NCBI GenBank assembly: GCA_964035575.1
Contig: OZ037926.1
Location: 620,001-684,000, forward strand
Direction of reading: 5' to 3'
Source: Rhynchopus sp. YZ270_cl-10
Lineage: Eukaryota; Euglenozoa; Diplonemea; Diplonemida; Diplonemidae
DNA length: 64,000 bases
The notes under the pieces were generated by a model, which saw only the letters and a list, made by a program, of their open reading frames with translations, did no database searches and was not told where the DNA came from. Positions 31,166 through 41,761 of the stretch are shown here, one piece after another; position 1 is the first letter of the stretch; each line of letters starts with the position of its first letter. The position numbers and the translations under genes were made by a program.

Positions 31166-33184
31166 TTACCGAAAAAACGTTACACTAGGGAATCTGGTCT
31201 TCATGACAACTGGTGCTAGCGGGACCACCACCTTCTCCTCAGGAGCTAGACGTAGCGGTGAATGCGGGGGTGGAGAAGCGATGAAGGCGTCACATGGCAC
31301 ACCACCACTGTCACATGCACCGCCACCACCTTCCCCGCTGTTTCCCCAGCCAAGCTCTCCTTCGGCTCTCTCTTCAAGAACCTCGCCGCCTGATTCCTCT
31401 TCATCCAGGTCCATCGACAATACTTCTGCTTGCAACAGCATTTCCTCCTCTTCCTCTTCCTCGTCCAACCCAATCCAAGGCAGGACAAAGCCGTCGTCAA
31501 TCAATTCATTCGAAGCCGAAATCTTTTCTGTAGAACTGTCCAGATTGCATGAAATATGGCACGGTGCTGAATGTTTTGGTGGGAGACAGTGACTAGGTTC
31601 TGCATCGCAGCCTGAATCAGAGGAGGAAGAGGAAGGGGTGTCTTCATCGCTTTGCTCCTCCCTGACCATGCTGAAGGGGCGGATCAAAATGATTTCCTCT
31701 TCGTCACTGCTGTCATCATCGTCGCTGCAGTCTGACACATCCTCCACATTTTTCAGAGAATGAACTAATTCTGTCTGATCTCCCCGTAAATCTCTCGCCT
31801 TCTCCACCCACCAACCCAACTCTTCAGCACTGTCACCACTCCTGCAAGGCCCATTCCATCCTAGATGACCAAGAAGTTCGTATTTTCTGAAGCAAGAAGA
31901 AGAAGAAGAAGAAGACGCAGGCTGCCCAAACGACAACGCAGACGAACAGATTGCAATTGGAATCTCCTCGTTTCCCTCAAAGATTTGCGCGGAAAAGCTG
32001 TGGTTCTGCACAAAATTTAACACTGCTACCGAAATGGCAATGTACTCACGCCTTTCGACGTCAATACCAACGGGGGTATGAGAGGCGAGGGGAGATGAAG
32101 AAGCTGAAGAGCTGTCTGTCAATCCGCATACATCGTGCCATGAAGGAGAGCCTGCTGTAGATGAGGTAAGATGCCTTACGATACCAAGAAGCATGGCTCG
32201 AATGACCGCCAACAGACTGTCCCCGCATGCGGCAAGCCGCTCAGGTTGTCCCGACACACCATGCAGCACCAACGTAAGAATTGAACTGATCTGCCCGACC
32301 TTCGTTGTCCCCAGCCGCTCCACGGTCCCCCCATCAGAGAACATCGCCGCCAATTCGCTGGTATCAGACTTCCGCAGTGACCCCTTCCTTTGACACACCT
32401 TTTGGAGGTATTCAAATAGCAGAGGCGGCACGGAATCGCTCTGCGACACCTTTTTCTGGCAAAATTCACCAATTCTCGCGCAGGATAACCGCTTTGTCGC
32501 TGCTACGATACAGCCAATTTGATGCAACGCTGCAAGCCGTTCTCCTCTCCTTCTTAACAACACTGCCAATGCTCCATGCGCATCACTGTGCACCCCTGCC
32601 ACCGAAACTGCAGCACGAAACGCATCCTCCGCCTTTTCACTATGCGCCATACGAGCTTTGGCCTGCTTAACGTTACGATGTCCTTTCGAACACCTGCCCC
32701 CCACTGCACGCGGTGCACCTAACTCCATATGCATCACCCCAACACAGTACAGCAGCGCCGCTTTCACCTCCACCTCCACCTGACCCACCCCCTTCTCCAA
32801 CCCAGACAATCTCTGCACGGCGCTATGAAGGGCGCTTCCATTTGGCCGCACCTTCGTTTCCTCATGTTTCCTTACATGATACGTACAGAGCGTTTCGTGA
32901 ACACCATTTCTCACTGCAAGGCTCGGGTTAGCGCCCAACTCTGCAAAACAACGTTCAGAGAATGAAGGGTCGGAGGATTCAAAAGGATCAATAATATGCT
33001 GCGGTGAAGAAGAGGAGGAGGAGGAAGAGGAGGGTGAAGAAGAAGGAGAAGGAGAAGGGTTCCCTGTACCGTTGTTCTTCGTCTCCACGGTGATTTTGAT
33101 TGGGAGGTGACTAACCCCTTCAAAGCGATCCTCAGAACCTTTGTGACAACCCCGTTTTCTCCCTTTGTGCGGCTTCTTCGTCAT
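31166..33184 (-). CDS. EST1/SMG7-like TPR protein (tentative)
   Basis: 672 aa from an ATG preceded directly by AG. The basic N terminus (MTKKPHKGRKRGCHKG) is followed by a Ser/Pro tract. A helical region at about 65-270 includes an LLYCVGVMHMELG helix and an AHGALAVLLRRRGERLAALH helix-turn. These recall the paired-helix TPR/14-3-3-like core of EST1/SMG5-7 proteins, which act in nonsense-mediated decay or at telomeres. A second helical part (about 280-420) is followed by an acidic, Ser-rich, low-complexity tail (470-640), as in many such proteins. No PIN domain is seen. The match is by general pattern only; an unrelated TPR protein is possible. The Ser and Asp/Glu runs are coded by expanded TCT/GAA-type triplets. 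Confidence 0.45.
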   Translation of the reverse strand: MTKKPHKGRKRGCHKGSEDRFEGVSHLPIKITVETKNNGTGNPSPSPSSSPSSSSSSSSSPQHIIDPFESSDPSFSERCFAELGANPSLAVRNGVHETLCTYHVRKHEETKVRPNGSALHSAVQRLSGLEKGVGQVEVEVKAALLYCVGVMHMELGAPRAVGGRCSKGHRNVKQAKARMAHSEKAEDAFRAAVSVAGVHSDAHGALAVLLRRRGERLAALHQIGCIVAATKRLSCARIGEFCQKKVSQSDSVPPLLFEYLQKVCQRKGSLRKSDTSELAAMFSDGGTVERLGTTKVGQISSILTLVLHGVSGQPERLAACGDSLLAVIRAMLLGIVRHLTSSTAGSPSWHDVCGLTDSSSASSSPLASHTPVGIDVERREYIAISVAVLNFVQNHSFSAQIFEGNEEIPIAICSSALSFGQPASSSSSSSCFRKYELLGHLGWNGPCRSGDSAEELGWWVEKARDLRGDQTELVHSLKNVEDVSDCSDDDDSSDEEEIILIRPFSMVREEQSDEDTPSSSSSDSGCDAEPSHCLPPKHSAPCHISCNLDSSTEKISASNELIDDGFVLPWIGLDEEEEEEEMLLQAEVLSMDLDEEESGGEVLEERAEGELGWGNSGEGGGGACDSGGVPCDAFIASPPPHSPLRLAPEEKVVVPLAPVVMKTRFPSVTFFR

Positions 33185-33226
33185 CTTTATTTAGAAAAAA
33201 AAAGAGGGGTCAAGAAAGAGAAGTTC
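33185..33226 (-). promoter_or_regulatory. Pyrimidine tract and AG at the start codon
   Basis: The minus strand reads CTTCTCTTTCTTGACCCCTC, a T-run, then CTAAATAAAG immediately before the ATG at 33184. The first AG after the tract touches the start codon, so the leader would consist almost only of the spliced leader. Confidence 0.45.
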
Positions 33227-34686
33227 AAGGTTTCAAAATAGGGGGGGGATTACGTTGGAAAGAAGAAGAAGAAGAAGGGAGGGGCGAAACGACTAGGTGT
33301 TCCCTGTCTGAGCCACCCCCCCTATAAAAAAAAAAGGGGTGAGAGGTGTGGGTGGGGGGATTAAATTTGTGTTTTTTTTTTTGGGGGAGTCAAAATGAAC
33401 TGCACGCTCTTTGAAGAATGTGCCTTTCGTTTCTCTTGGGGGATTTTTTTTTTTTGGGATAAATTGGGAGAAAAAAACGAATCTAGAGAATAAGGGTATA
33501 TTTTTTTGACCCTCTTTAAAAAAAAAATAAACGAGGTTTTCTTGTATTGTGTATTGGTTTTAAGTCCTAGAAGATGGGGTATGTGGGTGGTTGGAAGTGT
33601 CTGCTGAGAGAAGGGAGAAGGGGGGAGTGTGCAAATTGGAGCAAAACAAAAACGGGGAGAGGAGAGAGGTAACCAAAATCTTTTTTCATTTCCCATGACC
33701 GATGAGCAAAAAAAAGAAAGAAAGAGAAAAGAAGAAAACAAGATATCACATGAGTGATCCTATTTCGGGTGGTGCAAAAGCATCGCACGGCAATTGCCAT
33801 ACACCTTGTTCTTTTGAAAGGATGAGTCTGAAAGAGGGGAGAGAGTACAAACATAGATCGCGACAAAGAACGAAAACAAACAAATTCATACACTTTCAAA
33901 TAAATATTTGAAAACAAAAAAAGAGAAGTTGAAAGGGTTTGCGGGTTTGCGAGTGCAAAACGCCTCACCGTTCATCGGCGGATGCAGAGTACTGGTTCAC
34001 CTCGAGACAAAAAAGAAGCGCAAACCCCTCTCGCGACAGTGTACCTAAATAAAGGTTGACATCTCCTTTGCTTGGGCACCTCTACAAGAAAACGTGAATT
34101 TCAATTCCAATGAGATCAAGAAAAAGACAGAAAAATATACATAATCCCCCTTCGTTTCCAGACAACATGGATCTATAGGATACCTCTGAAAAAAAGTGAA
34201 GATTTGCAAGGTACAAACGCCCCTACACAGAGGCATCGACAAGAAGAGAGAGAAAAAAACGAAGAAACGGGTGTCGGAGGTAATACATGAATGTGTGAAG
34301 CACAAAAATCAAAACCGGGGTGAAACGGATGGGGGGGAAGACACAAATGAAATACGCCATCACAAGGCTACAGCTGACACACAAAGATGCGACGGGAGGG
34401 GTGGGTGTGAACCGACCCTCCGATCGCACCACACAGACACACACCTATACACACCCCGCTGGAAAGCGAGACCATTCAGAATGCTGTCTGGATACACAAA
34501 AAACACAGAAAATACACGCCTTTTTTTCTATCTACAATGACCTGTCCCAGGACAGAAAGTCGCCCGAAGGCTAAGGGTGGTTTGCATTACATTTTTTTTT
34601 TTTTTTTGAGAAAAGGGATGACACACAGTGGGTACGATTATAGTGCAAGAGAGTAAGAGCATTTTTTATAGTGTTCACCCCCCCGC
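33227..34686. other. Intergenic region
   Basis: No gene. It contains a family H fragment at about 33948-33990 (GCAAAACGCCTCACCGTTCA), a family-F-like fragment near 34038 (GACAGTGTACCTAAA), a family E fragment at 34538-34573 (GACCTGTCCCAGGACAGAAA to CGCCCGAAGGCTAA) and several A- and T-runs. Confidence 0.6.
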
Positions 34687-37307
34687 CTACCCACGCACCT
34701 GCCAATGCGCCACGATATCGGTGTTGACAACGACCGCAAGCACTTGCCCTACCTTCAACGACACAGAAGCTGTGTACGTGACACCATCCTCGCTTGTCAT
34801 CGGCACACCTCCGCGGGGGTGGCCAGACACAGCTAGCGTCACCTTCATATCGCGGCTCGAACCACGCTTCGATTTCTGTAACAACAAAAGAAATCTAAAA
34901 TGCCACATCCTTTCCCCCCCCCTCTACATACCAACTCCTCCTGCAACACCCTCAGGTGCATATCAGTGTACGCAAGCCTTTCCCGCATCTGCTCCGCTTC
35001 TTTGAGAAGCTTGTCTTTAACGATCAATGCAGGGCTGTCTGCTTCCGCTCCTCCTCCTCCTTCCGGGTTTGACAGCCGTGCACCAATCCGTACAAGAAAA
35101 TCTTCTGCCAGAGGGCACGCCAACACTGTCTGTTCTATATCAAGCCCCGACAGCAGTGACGACAGCTGCAGCACCAGGGTCTCCCTTGCGGCCTCCTGCT
35201 CAAACGAGGTTGTCAGTAGGTCGTTCTCATATTGGAGACGTGCACACACATCACCACCACCACCACCCCCGCCACCACCCCCTTTCGCCCCCCCAATCTC
35301 CACGCAAAACTCCTGAATTGATTCCCGCAGCGGGTTTTGTAGTGGAGTTTTCAACACTACATTGTGTTCATAAAAGCTGGGTGTTACAAAGGGCAGTCGC
35401 TTTGCCCGCAGCTCTGATGGAGACTCTAATAATATTTTCCCGATTTGGGTGTACCCGATGTCACCTCCTCTCTGCACATGGAGATGCACCGCACTGTGTC
35501 CAGGAGGAGCTGCGCGGATGAGGAGCTCAACTAGGTCATATTCGGAGGACGTCTGAAACAACCCTGAAGCAACCGGTTGAATCAACAACTGCTCTGCGAA
35601 CTCTGCGAGACGCGGCCCGAACGACGCCTTTATTTTAATCCCTTTCTTTAGCCTCAACACTACCCTCTGCAGCTCTTCGCATTGCACCGGATGTTTTATC
35701 GGACAAACCGCGGTCACACTCTTCTGCGAAGCTGAATCCCCTCTCAAAGGAAGAAATGTTAATGTATACGTCACCGGCCCGACCACTCTTTCCGTCTCAT
35801 ACCTTGCCATCTGCAACGACAAATGCTGCTTCCCAACAAGACAGCTGGACTCCTGAAACTCACTGCAAAGATACAACACCGCGATGGACCCGCTACTGCA
35901 GCGCCTCCACCCACAGCCGATATAATGAAAATCTGATGACATAACGGCAGCCAACGTTTCCCCTCCTCTCCCTGCAATATCCTGCGCTACGTCAAAAGCA
36001 CCAACCGGGTTGAGCGTGACTGCACGAAACTGTGATCCTATGGCGAGACCATAACGCGCTGGGATTGAATATTCGTGTGTATTTATCTGATCTCCACTAG
36101 AACTGCAAGCGTCGCGTGCAGCAAGAGATATACCCACAGAATATGTGAGTGGCGGCTGTGGTGTAAGTCGGTTCAACCGGGTGGCAGCTGCTAATACCGT
36201 TTTGACCTCTGAATGAAGTGTTGACGCTGTGTGTGTGGCAACGTCGAGTTGTTCCTGTAGGGCTGCTTCTTTGGCGGAGTGTGTAGTAGTAAGCTGTGCA
36301 ACAATGAGTTGCAGCTCCTCTTGCCGTTCCTTATGGTCTTTGTCAGTCTTTTTCTTCTTTTTGTTGTCCTCCTCAGCAGGGATAATCGCGTGCACCTCCG
36401 CAAGATGTGTGGCCCGCATTGCACGCAGCTTTTCTCCAATATGCGTCGCCTTTTCTTCGTGTCCCGCAATCAACACACCAGCCTGCTCTAAGGTCAGCTT
36501 TTTGTTGTTGGTCGCGCTCACAAAAGAGGACTGCTGTTTCATGAGCGACGCGAACTCATGCGGCCGCGTTCTTAGCAAATTTATTCCATCGATGATGCTT
36601 TTCTCTGTGAGCAAGGACACATCGTTGTTGGGCGCGCTGACACCGCTGCTTGCACCCTCCTGCGCTGATCTGGGACGATGCGCCAGGCTCCGCAACCGCT
36701 GTGTTTGCGCTTGCATTTGCGTTTCCTTCAAAGAAAGAGACGCAGACAGAGACGGTGCACACCGTACATTCAACAACGCAACCTTTGGGGACGTCACACC
36801 TACTACTGCCTTAGCCACAGCATGGCACGACGGTGCTGACAACGGCCGTGATACGACGTACCGCTCTGCCCCCACCCACGACCCAGGGGGTGTTCTTGAA
36901 GGGACGACGTCCGGCACATCATACAACCCATGCCTCGACACAACGAAGGGTCGTTTTGAGAAGTCTGTTGTCAGCGCGCGTTTGTATTCAGAGGGGCATG
37001 CCTTCGTATGGGTGTCTTGGAGCAGCACCTTGGCGACCCAGCTGCGTTCTGGGGGCTTTGTTTTGTGGGGCTGTTGTTGTTGTTGCCATACTTTGTGGGC
37101 AGCAGAGCTTGCAGAGCTGCCCGACAACGACGAAGACGCCCCTGCAGAGCTGGAGGACAGCAGCAGATTGGTCTGCGTCATAAACGCAGCGACATCCGTG
37201 TTCTCACATGACGAGGCGCTTAAATGGGTGATATGATGGAGTGGTGCGAGGGGCGTGCATTTCAAACCCCCCAACGGAACGATAGGCGGTCGCTCAGTGA
37301 GGCCCAT
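34687..37307 (-). CDS. CAP-domain protein with inserted coiled coil
   Basis: Two exons, 34932-37307 and 34687-34875, joined in phase 0 across a 56-nt intron (GTATGT...TTACAG), the shortest here; 854 aa. The N-terminal 230 residues are Ser/Gln-rich and disordered. From about 240 comes SIIDGINLLRTRPHEFASLM, typical of the first helix of intracellular protist CAP/SCP domains. The later part (LSLAARDAC-type helix, RYGLAIGS, SDFHYIGCG, then a strand) completes it near 500. Between them lies a Lys/Glu-rich coiled coil (about 285-370). A Gly-rich loop and another coiled coil (780-830) precede the C terminus, where the second exon encodes a short beta-rich domain (MKVTLAVSGHP...). No signal peptide is seen, so a secreted venom-type role is unlikely. 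ATG 37307 is the first in frame after the upstream C/T-rich stretch. Confidence 0.68.
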
Positions 37308-37424
37308 GGTGCATCGGGGGTCGGGGGGAGGGGAGAGGAGGAGGGTGGATAGTGGCTGCTTTCTAAAGTATATAATGATGTTTTTTTCTCTGGGGGAGAG
37401 GGAGGTGCTTGGGGGGGAGAGAAA

Positions 37425-37515
37425 AGTTGCCTTGAAATACAAAGCACTCTTGTGACAGTGTACCTTGGGTACATGACCGGCTGTACCGGGGGGTGGACAC
37501 CCAAACCATGTTCTC
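37425..37515 (+). repeat. Family F repeat
   Basis: CCTTGAAATACAAAGCACTC, then the GGTACATGACCGGCTGTACC hairpin, then GGGGGGTGGACACCC. It lacks the TTTACATCTGA tail. It lies about 120 nt upstream of the CAP gene start, in plus orientation. Confidence 0.8.
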
Positions 37516-37934
37516 CCGCGCAGAAAGCCAACCCTTTCTGCCAGGATCGAGGAGTATTTGGATCTAGTCGCTGCCCCGTACAGAGCGGGAGGAGTAATGT
37601 TTCCAGTCTCGAGTTTTGTTAGTAGTAAAGTGTGAAATGTGTCTTAAGCTAATCTGAGGAGGGGTAAAAAAACAAAGGGTGGGTGGAAGGTCTGTATTTC
37701 TTGTATATTGCGTGTGGTGTCCCCTCCGAAACTAAAAATGCAAATTTTGACTGCAATAAAGAAAGAAAAAAAAACGCATCCAAACAAATGCAAACACAGA
37801 ATTTTTTTGATAATGTCCCCCGACATCTCTTTTCAGGGGGTTTTTTTTTGTCATTTCAGTACGGCACTTTCACAGTTTTGGGGACACCATGTCTGGGGGG
37901 ATGTTTTTTTTTTTTTTTTTTTTCAATTGAGCAC

Positions 37935-38957
37935 CAGGGCCTTTTCTAAGTCCATGGGCCCATGGCACCCCTCCGAAAACACACTTTTTTTCTGTACAAA
38001 TGCCACACGTAAAAAAAATATTTTTTCTGTACAAATGCCACAGGCAAAATATTTTTTCTGGACTTTTGCCACATGGGAGGTGGGGGGGGGGTGGGGGTGG
38101 GGGGCGGGCCTCTAAGAGTGACCAGAACTGGCCTCATGAACAAAGTGACCCCGTCACAGCCAGAACGCGACCCAATTGGTCAAACGCCGAAGGAAAAGGA
38201 AGCATGCAGCATGGCGAAAGGAAAAAAGTAGCGTACCGTGCGCCTGCGGCGCAAGATTGCAAGCCACCCATGACATAGTTTGGCTGTAAAATGTGCAATT
38301 TTAAGCACAATATTTTGAAATGTTGCGTACCGTGGCTTCGCCAAAACTTTCGTTCAGCAAAATATGGAAGTAACATTTACGGGAACTGACGATAATGACC
38401 AACGACAGTGCCATTTGATGTCAACATTTTTTTAGAAATGTTGCGTACCGTGGCTTCGCCAGGAATCAGTTCTGTTTCGTATTTGCGTTAATTAGTCTTG
38501 GTTTCCCATCCCCTCCCTCCCTAGTTCATACGGGCATCTTCCCTTTCTGTGCACCGCTTAGTGGTGTCCTTACGTCACTTTTGACCATACTTTTCTTTTC
38601 CTCACCCCCACCCCTTTGCTTTAACTTTGCTTGCACACCCCGACCCACCCGGAGAGGCCTGGGGACGGGATAGTTCACAACCGCCCCTTCTCCTATTTGA
38701 CTCATTTTTCCCCTTCTTCAACCCCCACCCCCGAAAAACCCCCCTCAAAAATATGAGGGGAGATGCCCCGCCAACGCACCGACCGGAAAGCTCGGAATGG
38801 GTTTTGAAAATATGCGGGGAGATGCCCCGCCAACGTACCGACCGGAAAGCTCGGAATGGGTTTCCGGGGGTTTTTTACGTGTGGCATTTGTACAGAAAAA
38901 AGTCATTGGCACCTCGGCCAAAATAGGGGTTTTTGGCTCAACTTAGAGCCACCCCTG
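37935..38957. mobile_element. Non-autonomous hAT-type DNA transposon with 8-bp target duplication
   Basis: 1023 bp flanked by identical 8-mers TTGAGCAC at 37927-37934 and 38958-38965. Ends are CAGGG and CCCTG. The inverted repeats are imperfect over about 90 bp and contain a well-kept block (TTTCTGTACAAATGCCACAC at the left near 37990). The 8-bp duplication and CAGGG ends are the hAT signature. No transposase frame is present. Inside lie a tandem of two roughly 63-bp units (38745-38870, GGGGAGATGCCCCGCCAACG) and GC-core repeats (GTACCGTGCGCCTGCGGCGC). Confidence 0.88.
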
Positions 38958-39165
38958 TTGAGCACTCTCCTTCTTTTCCTTGCTCGACAATGTATCGGAC
39001 AAGAAGGGTGAAAGGAGGAGCTGGTAATAGAAGTAATAGTGGGATGGTGGAATTGAATGGTGCCAAAAAAGCCTTGAGAAGAAGTGGTGTTTCTTCAAAG
39101 ACGCACCTGCGTGACCTGGGGTGGGGGGGTGCAAGGTCATGCTTTATAATGATGCAAAAGAAAAG

Positions 39166-39336
39166 TTTATAAGATGACTCTAAGCCGCTCTCATAAAATA
39201 TCTTGCAAGATGAATGCGCCTCTCGTGCACACACATCTTATGCGATGAAAAGTTGATAAGATGACCTAAGCCTGGTGTACTTAGTCTGATTAGATTATTC
39301 TTTGGTTTATTCATGGCCTGGTGTACTTAGTCACCT
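39166..39336 (+). repeat. Family A, B, A hairpin cluster
   Basis: Family A at 39166-39202, full family B at 39208-39240 (AAGATGAATGCGCCTCTCGT, GCACACACATCTT) and a long-form family A at 39252-39336. They are almost back to back and all in plus orientation. Confidence 0.85.
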
Positions 39337-39422
39337 CAAAAAAAAACAAAAGGTAAACGTGGAAGGATCACAAAATTCGACGAAAAAAAAAGCCGTGTGA
39401 ATGCCGTTTTAGAAACAATACC

Positions 39423-39554
39423 TCAAGTGACGTCCCTCCTGAGTGGAATTTCCTCTCCAGGACAAACAGGCCTCGATGTCTGTTTCTTGGCAGTATGCAC
39501 TTTCTTACGTTGGGTCATGATGCTAATGATGTTTTCCGAGGGCTCGTATTGCAC
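39423..39554 (-). other. Open segment, possible small exon or gene remnant
   Basis: After TTTTCTAG (AG at 39556-39555) the minus strand is open for 43 codons ending in TGA at 39423. It includes an ATG (MTQRKKVHTAKKQTSRPVC). Composition looks more protein-like than its surroundings. No partner exon or family was found; chance or a decayed fragment is possible. Confidence 0.25.
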
Positions 39555-39596
39555 CTAGAAAACACAAATTCGTGGAAAAGCCTAAAATGGGGTAGT

Positions 39597-39621
39597 GCCT
39601 AAGCCTCTTGTGCTTAGTCAA
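39597..39621 (+). repeat. Family A hairpin repeat, short
   Basis: GCCTAAGCCTCTTGTGCTTA followed by GTCA. Only the hairpin core is left. It lies 60 nt beyond the stop of the gene at 39683. Plus orientation. Confidence 0.75.
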
Positions 39622-39682
39622 CAAAAGCGAGGGGATGAGAATAGAGAAAAAAAATGATAATATTGTGTGGACAATAGGAAAC

Positions 39683-40816
39683 CTAGTCCCATCTGCTGGA
39701 GAGCTCAAGGGTGAACCTGAAGGAGCCGCTTGAGGTGCCGTCGACGTTTGTGACAGTGACAGTCCACTTTCCGTTGACAGTGTCGTCGCGGGAGATTCCT
39801 CCTGTGACGTCGCCGTAGCTTGGGATCTCGGTGGCGGTGGTAGGCTCCTTGTATCCCTTCCAGAAGTCGCCTGTGGCACCGTTGGGGTCCGTCACGGTGA
39901 TCCTGACAGACCTGGGGTTTGCGACTGCCTGCAGGGTCTGCTGGAGCAACACAATGTTCTCGGGAACAGACGCAAGACCGCTCACAGCCATGAACGTCGT
40001 GGCAGACGCACCAACACCGCTCGGGATGGTGACGGTTGCGACGTGTGCCGGGGAGGTGAACATCCCCGAGAGCTCCTCCTTCCTGCACGTCCCGGTGGCA
40101 CCAAGCAGGTTGCACGTCAGGCCCGTGTACGGGTGGCACAGAGTCTCCGCAGTGCACGACGTCCCCTCACCCGCACGTGTCGCATACTCCAGACACTTTC
40201 CGCTCGTCAGGATGCCGTCAAACGGTGTGCCGCGGCACCTGTCCGCCGACACACAGTCGTCGTTGTTGTAGCACACCCTGCTGTCCTGTGTGAACGCAGT
40301 CTTCATCAGGTTCATCGGCGTCGTTGTGATGTCCTGCACTGCGCTCAGCTCTGCCATCGAGCAGATCGGGCGTGCACGGAAGATGTTCTTTGCCTTGTAC
40401 GTGTACACGTCGGCAACCTCGACAAGAGCCTTGTAGGACTGGAGGTTCGCGGCCTGCAGGGCGCGGTGTGCCTCTGCGTCGGTGAAGGAGACGTGGTCGT
40501 ACACCCCGCCCATCGGTGCTGCCACAGCGCACTTCTTGTTCGCACCCGTCTTCAGCAGGCTCAGCACAACGTCCATGTCGTCCACCTCCTTGTCAAGGGC
40601 CGCCAGCTTCGCCATGTCGCTGTACCAACGCTTCGCAATCATCGTGCGTGCCTTCGACGCAAAGATCGTGTGCGTGTAGTGCAGTGTCTCGTAGGAGGCC
40701 TGGTTCGCAATGGCCAGCACCGCAGTCTCCTCGTCAGCGGTGAAGCTCACCCCGTGGTAGGTTCCTGCGTGCGCCGTGGCGCTCAGCAGCAGCAGGCACA
40801 TTGCTTTGGATGCCAT
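39683..40816 (-). CDS. Secreted protein with tandem HhH-like repeats and P-domain-like C terminus
   Basis: 377 aa, single exon, GC-rich codon use. Residues 1-17 are a signal peptide. Two homologous units (about 22-74 and 108-160) share (H)xVSFT..E....L..AN..SY..L....Y..KA..I...R....M..L..., the shape of ComEA/T2SK-type helix-hairpin-helix repeats. The Gly-rich DNA-contacting turns are not kept, so DNA binding is unlikely. A Cys-rich part follows (about 182-252, CYNNDDC...CRGTPFDG...CTAETLC). The last 120 residues (TVTIPSGVG... to GKWTVTVTNVDGTSSGSFRF) resemble the P/Homo B beta-sandwich of proprotein convertases. No protease domain is present. The domain calls are by eye; secretion is well supported and function unknown. 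Confidence 0.65.
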   Translation of the reverse strand: MASKAMCLLLLSATAHAGTYHGVSFTADEETAVLAIANQASYETLHYTHTIFASKARTMIAKRWYSDMAKLAALDKEVDDMDVVLSLLKTGANKKCAVAAPMGGVYDHVSFTDAEAHRALQAANLQSYKALVEVADVYTYKAKNIFRARPICSMAELSAVQDITTTPMNLMKTAFTQDSRVCYNNDDCVSADRCRGTPFDGILTSGKCLEYATRAGEGTSCTAETLCHPYTGLTCNLLGATGTCRKEELSGMFTSPAHVATVTIPSGVGASATTFMAVSGLASVPENIVLLQQTLQAVANPRSVRITVTDPNGATGDFWKGYKEPTTATEIPSYGDVTGGISRDDTVNGKWTVTVTNVDGTSSGSFRFTLELSSRWD

Positions 40817-41761
40817 CTTGTTGTTGTTGTCGTTGTGATAGGTCTGTGTCGGGTGGTGTGTGCACGTGGTGGGGTGAGGAAGGGTGGGTGTGATGCATTA
40901 ACCCGCAAAAAGCCGCTGCAACATGGTGCAGTGGTTGAATCGTAAAGCGATGGTTTTGTGTTGCATTGCTCAGTCTGATCTGACTTTTTATTCCACGTGT
41001 TCTGCTCATCTTCACGCAGTCCTACATCCATTCCGTTTACATCTGATAAAAATGTCTCGTTAGCAAACCCGTTATCGTGCCTGATGATGGGGGCATACCA
41101 GCAGCATTGTACGCGGAGTACTAGGACAAGCTTTTTTGCACAGACAAATCGAATTTTGCACATTTGAAACTTGGCTGTCTTGAACCAGAAAAGAAAAAAA
41201 AAACCCCTTTTTTTTTTTTTGTGACAATCACGCAGTATCGGAAAGGAGCCCCTGGGAGCGATGATCACGAAAGGTTATCTCTAAATCGATATGGGCTTAA
41301 AGAGAGTGTTCAGATAAGCCTAAACCTCATGCTTGGCCACCTCTTAGATAAGAATGTCACGTTCTTGTTGGGGCACTCAACCGCGGAAGGTGGGGGAAGG
41401 CTGTAGTAAGACGTGCTCTTCCAATGAATAATCTGTATCCTCACTCCCCACTTATCATCCCTCTGTCATTAACCTCAACCTTTGAAGCCATAGTCCACAA
41501 TAGTTAGCTTGTGTGTCCTTTTTTATGGGGGAAAAGTCCCGTTTGGTAAATTTTTTGTCGGATTGCGTCTCTGGATAGAAAGACGAAACCAAAAAAAAAG
41601 CTCATATAAAAAAAAAAAAAAAATGCGAAAAGTTGGTGCACGTTGGAATACGTAGACAAAGAAATTCTGCAATTTTTTCCCCATTTTTTTTCAGCAGAAA
41701 ACGAAAAACAGGCCATTAGTGGATAGAGAACGAGAGACATTTTTTTTTCTTCTTCTTCTTT
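40817..41761. other. Intergenic region
   Basis: No gene. It holds the family F tail near 41017-41050 (CAGTCCTACATCCATTCC, TTTACATCTGATAA), a degenerate family A at 41310-41345 and A/T-runs. Confidence 0.6.

Larger units (their letters stand above)
37308..39682. other. Intergenic region with hAT-type element
   Basis: It carries a family F repeat (37425-37515), a 1.02-kb hAT-type element (37935-38957), family A and B hairpins between 39166 and 39336 and at 39597-39621, and a small open segment at 39423-39554 of uncertain status. Confidence 0.65.

Noticed and set aside
36229-37236. 335-codon open frame on the plus strand
   Set aside because: It is antisense to the CAP-domain gene, whose protein has recognisable domains and fits the strand of all other genes.
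40043-40945. 300-codon open frame on the plus strand
   Set aside because: It is antisense to the GC-rich secreted HhH gene; its His/Arg/Val-rich composition is typical of an antisense reading of GC-rich codons.
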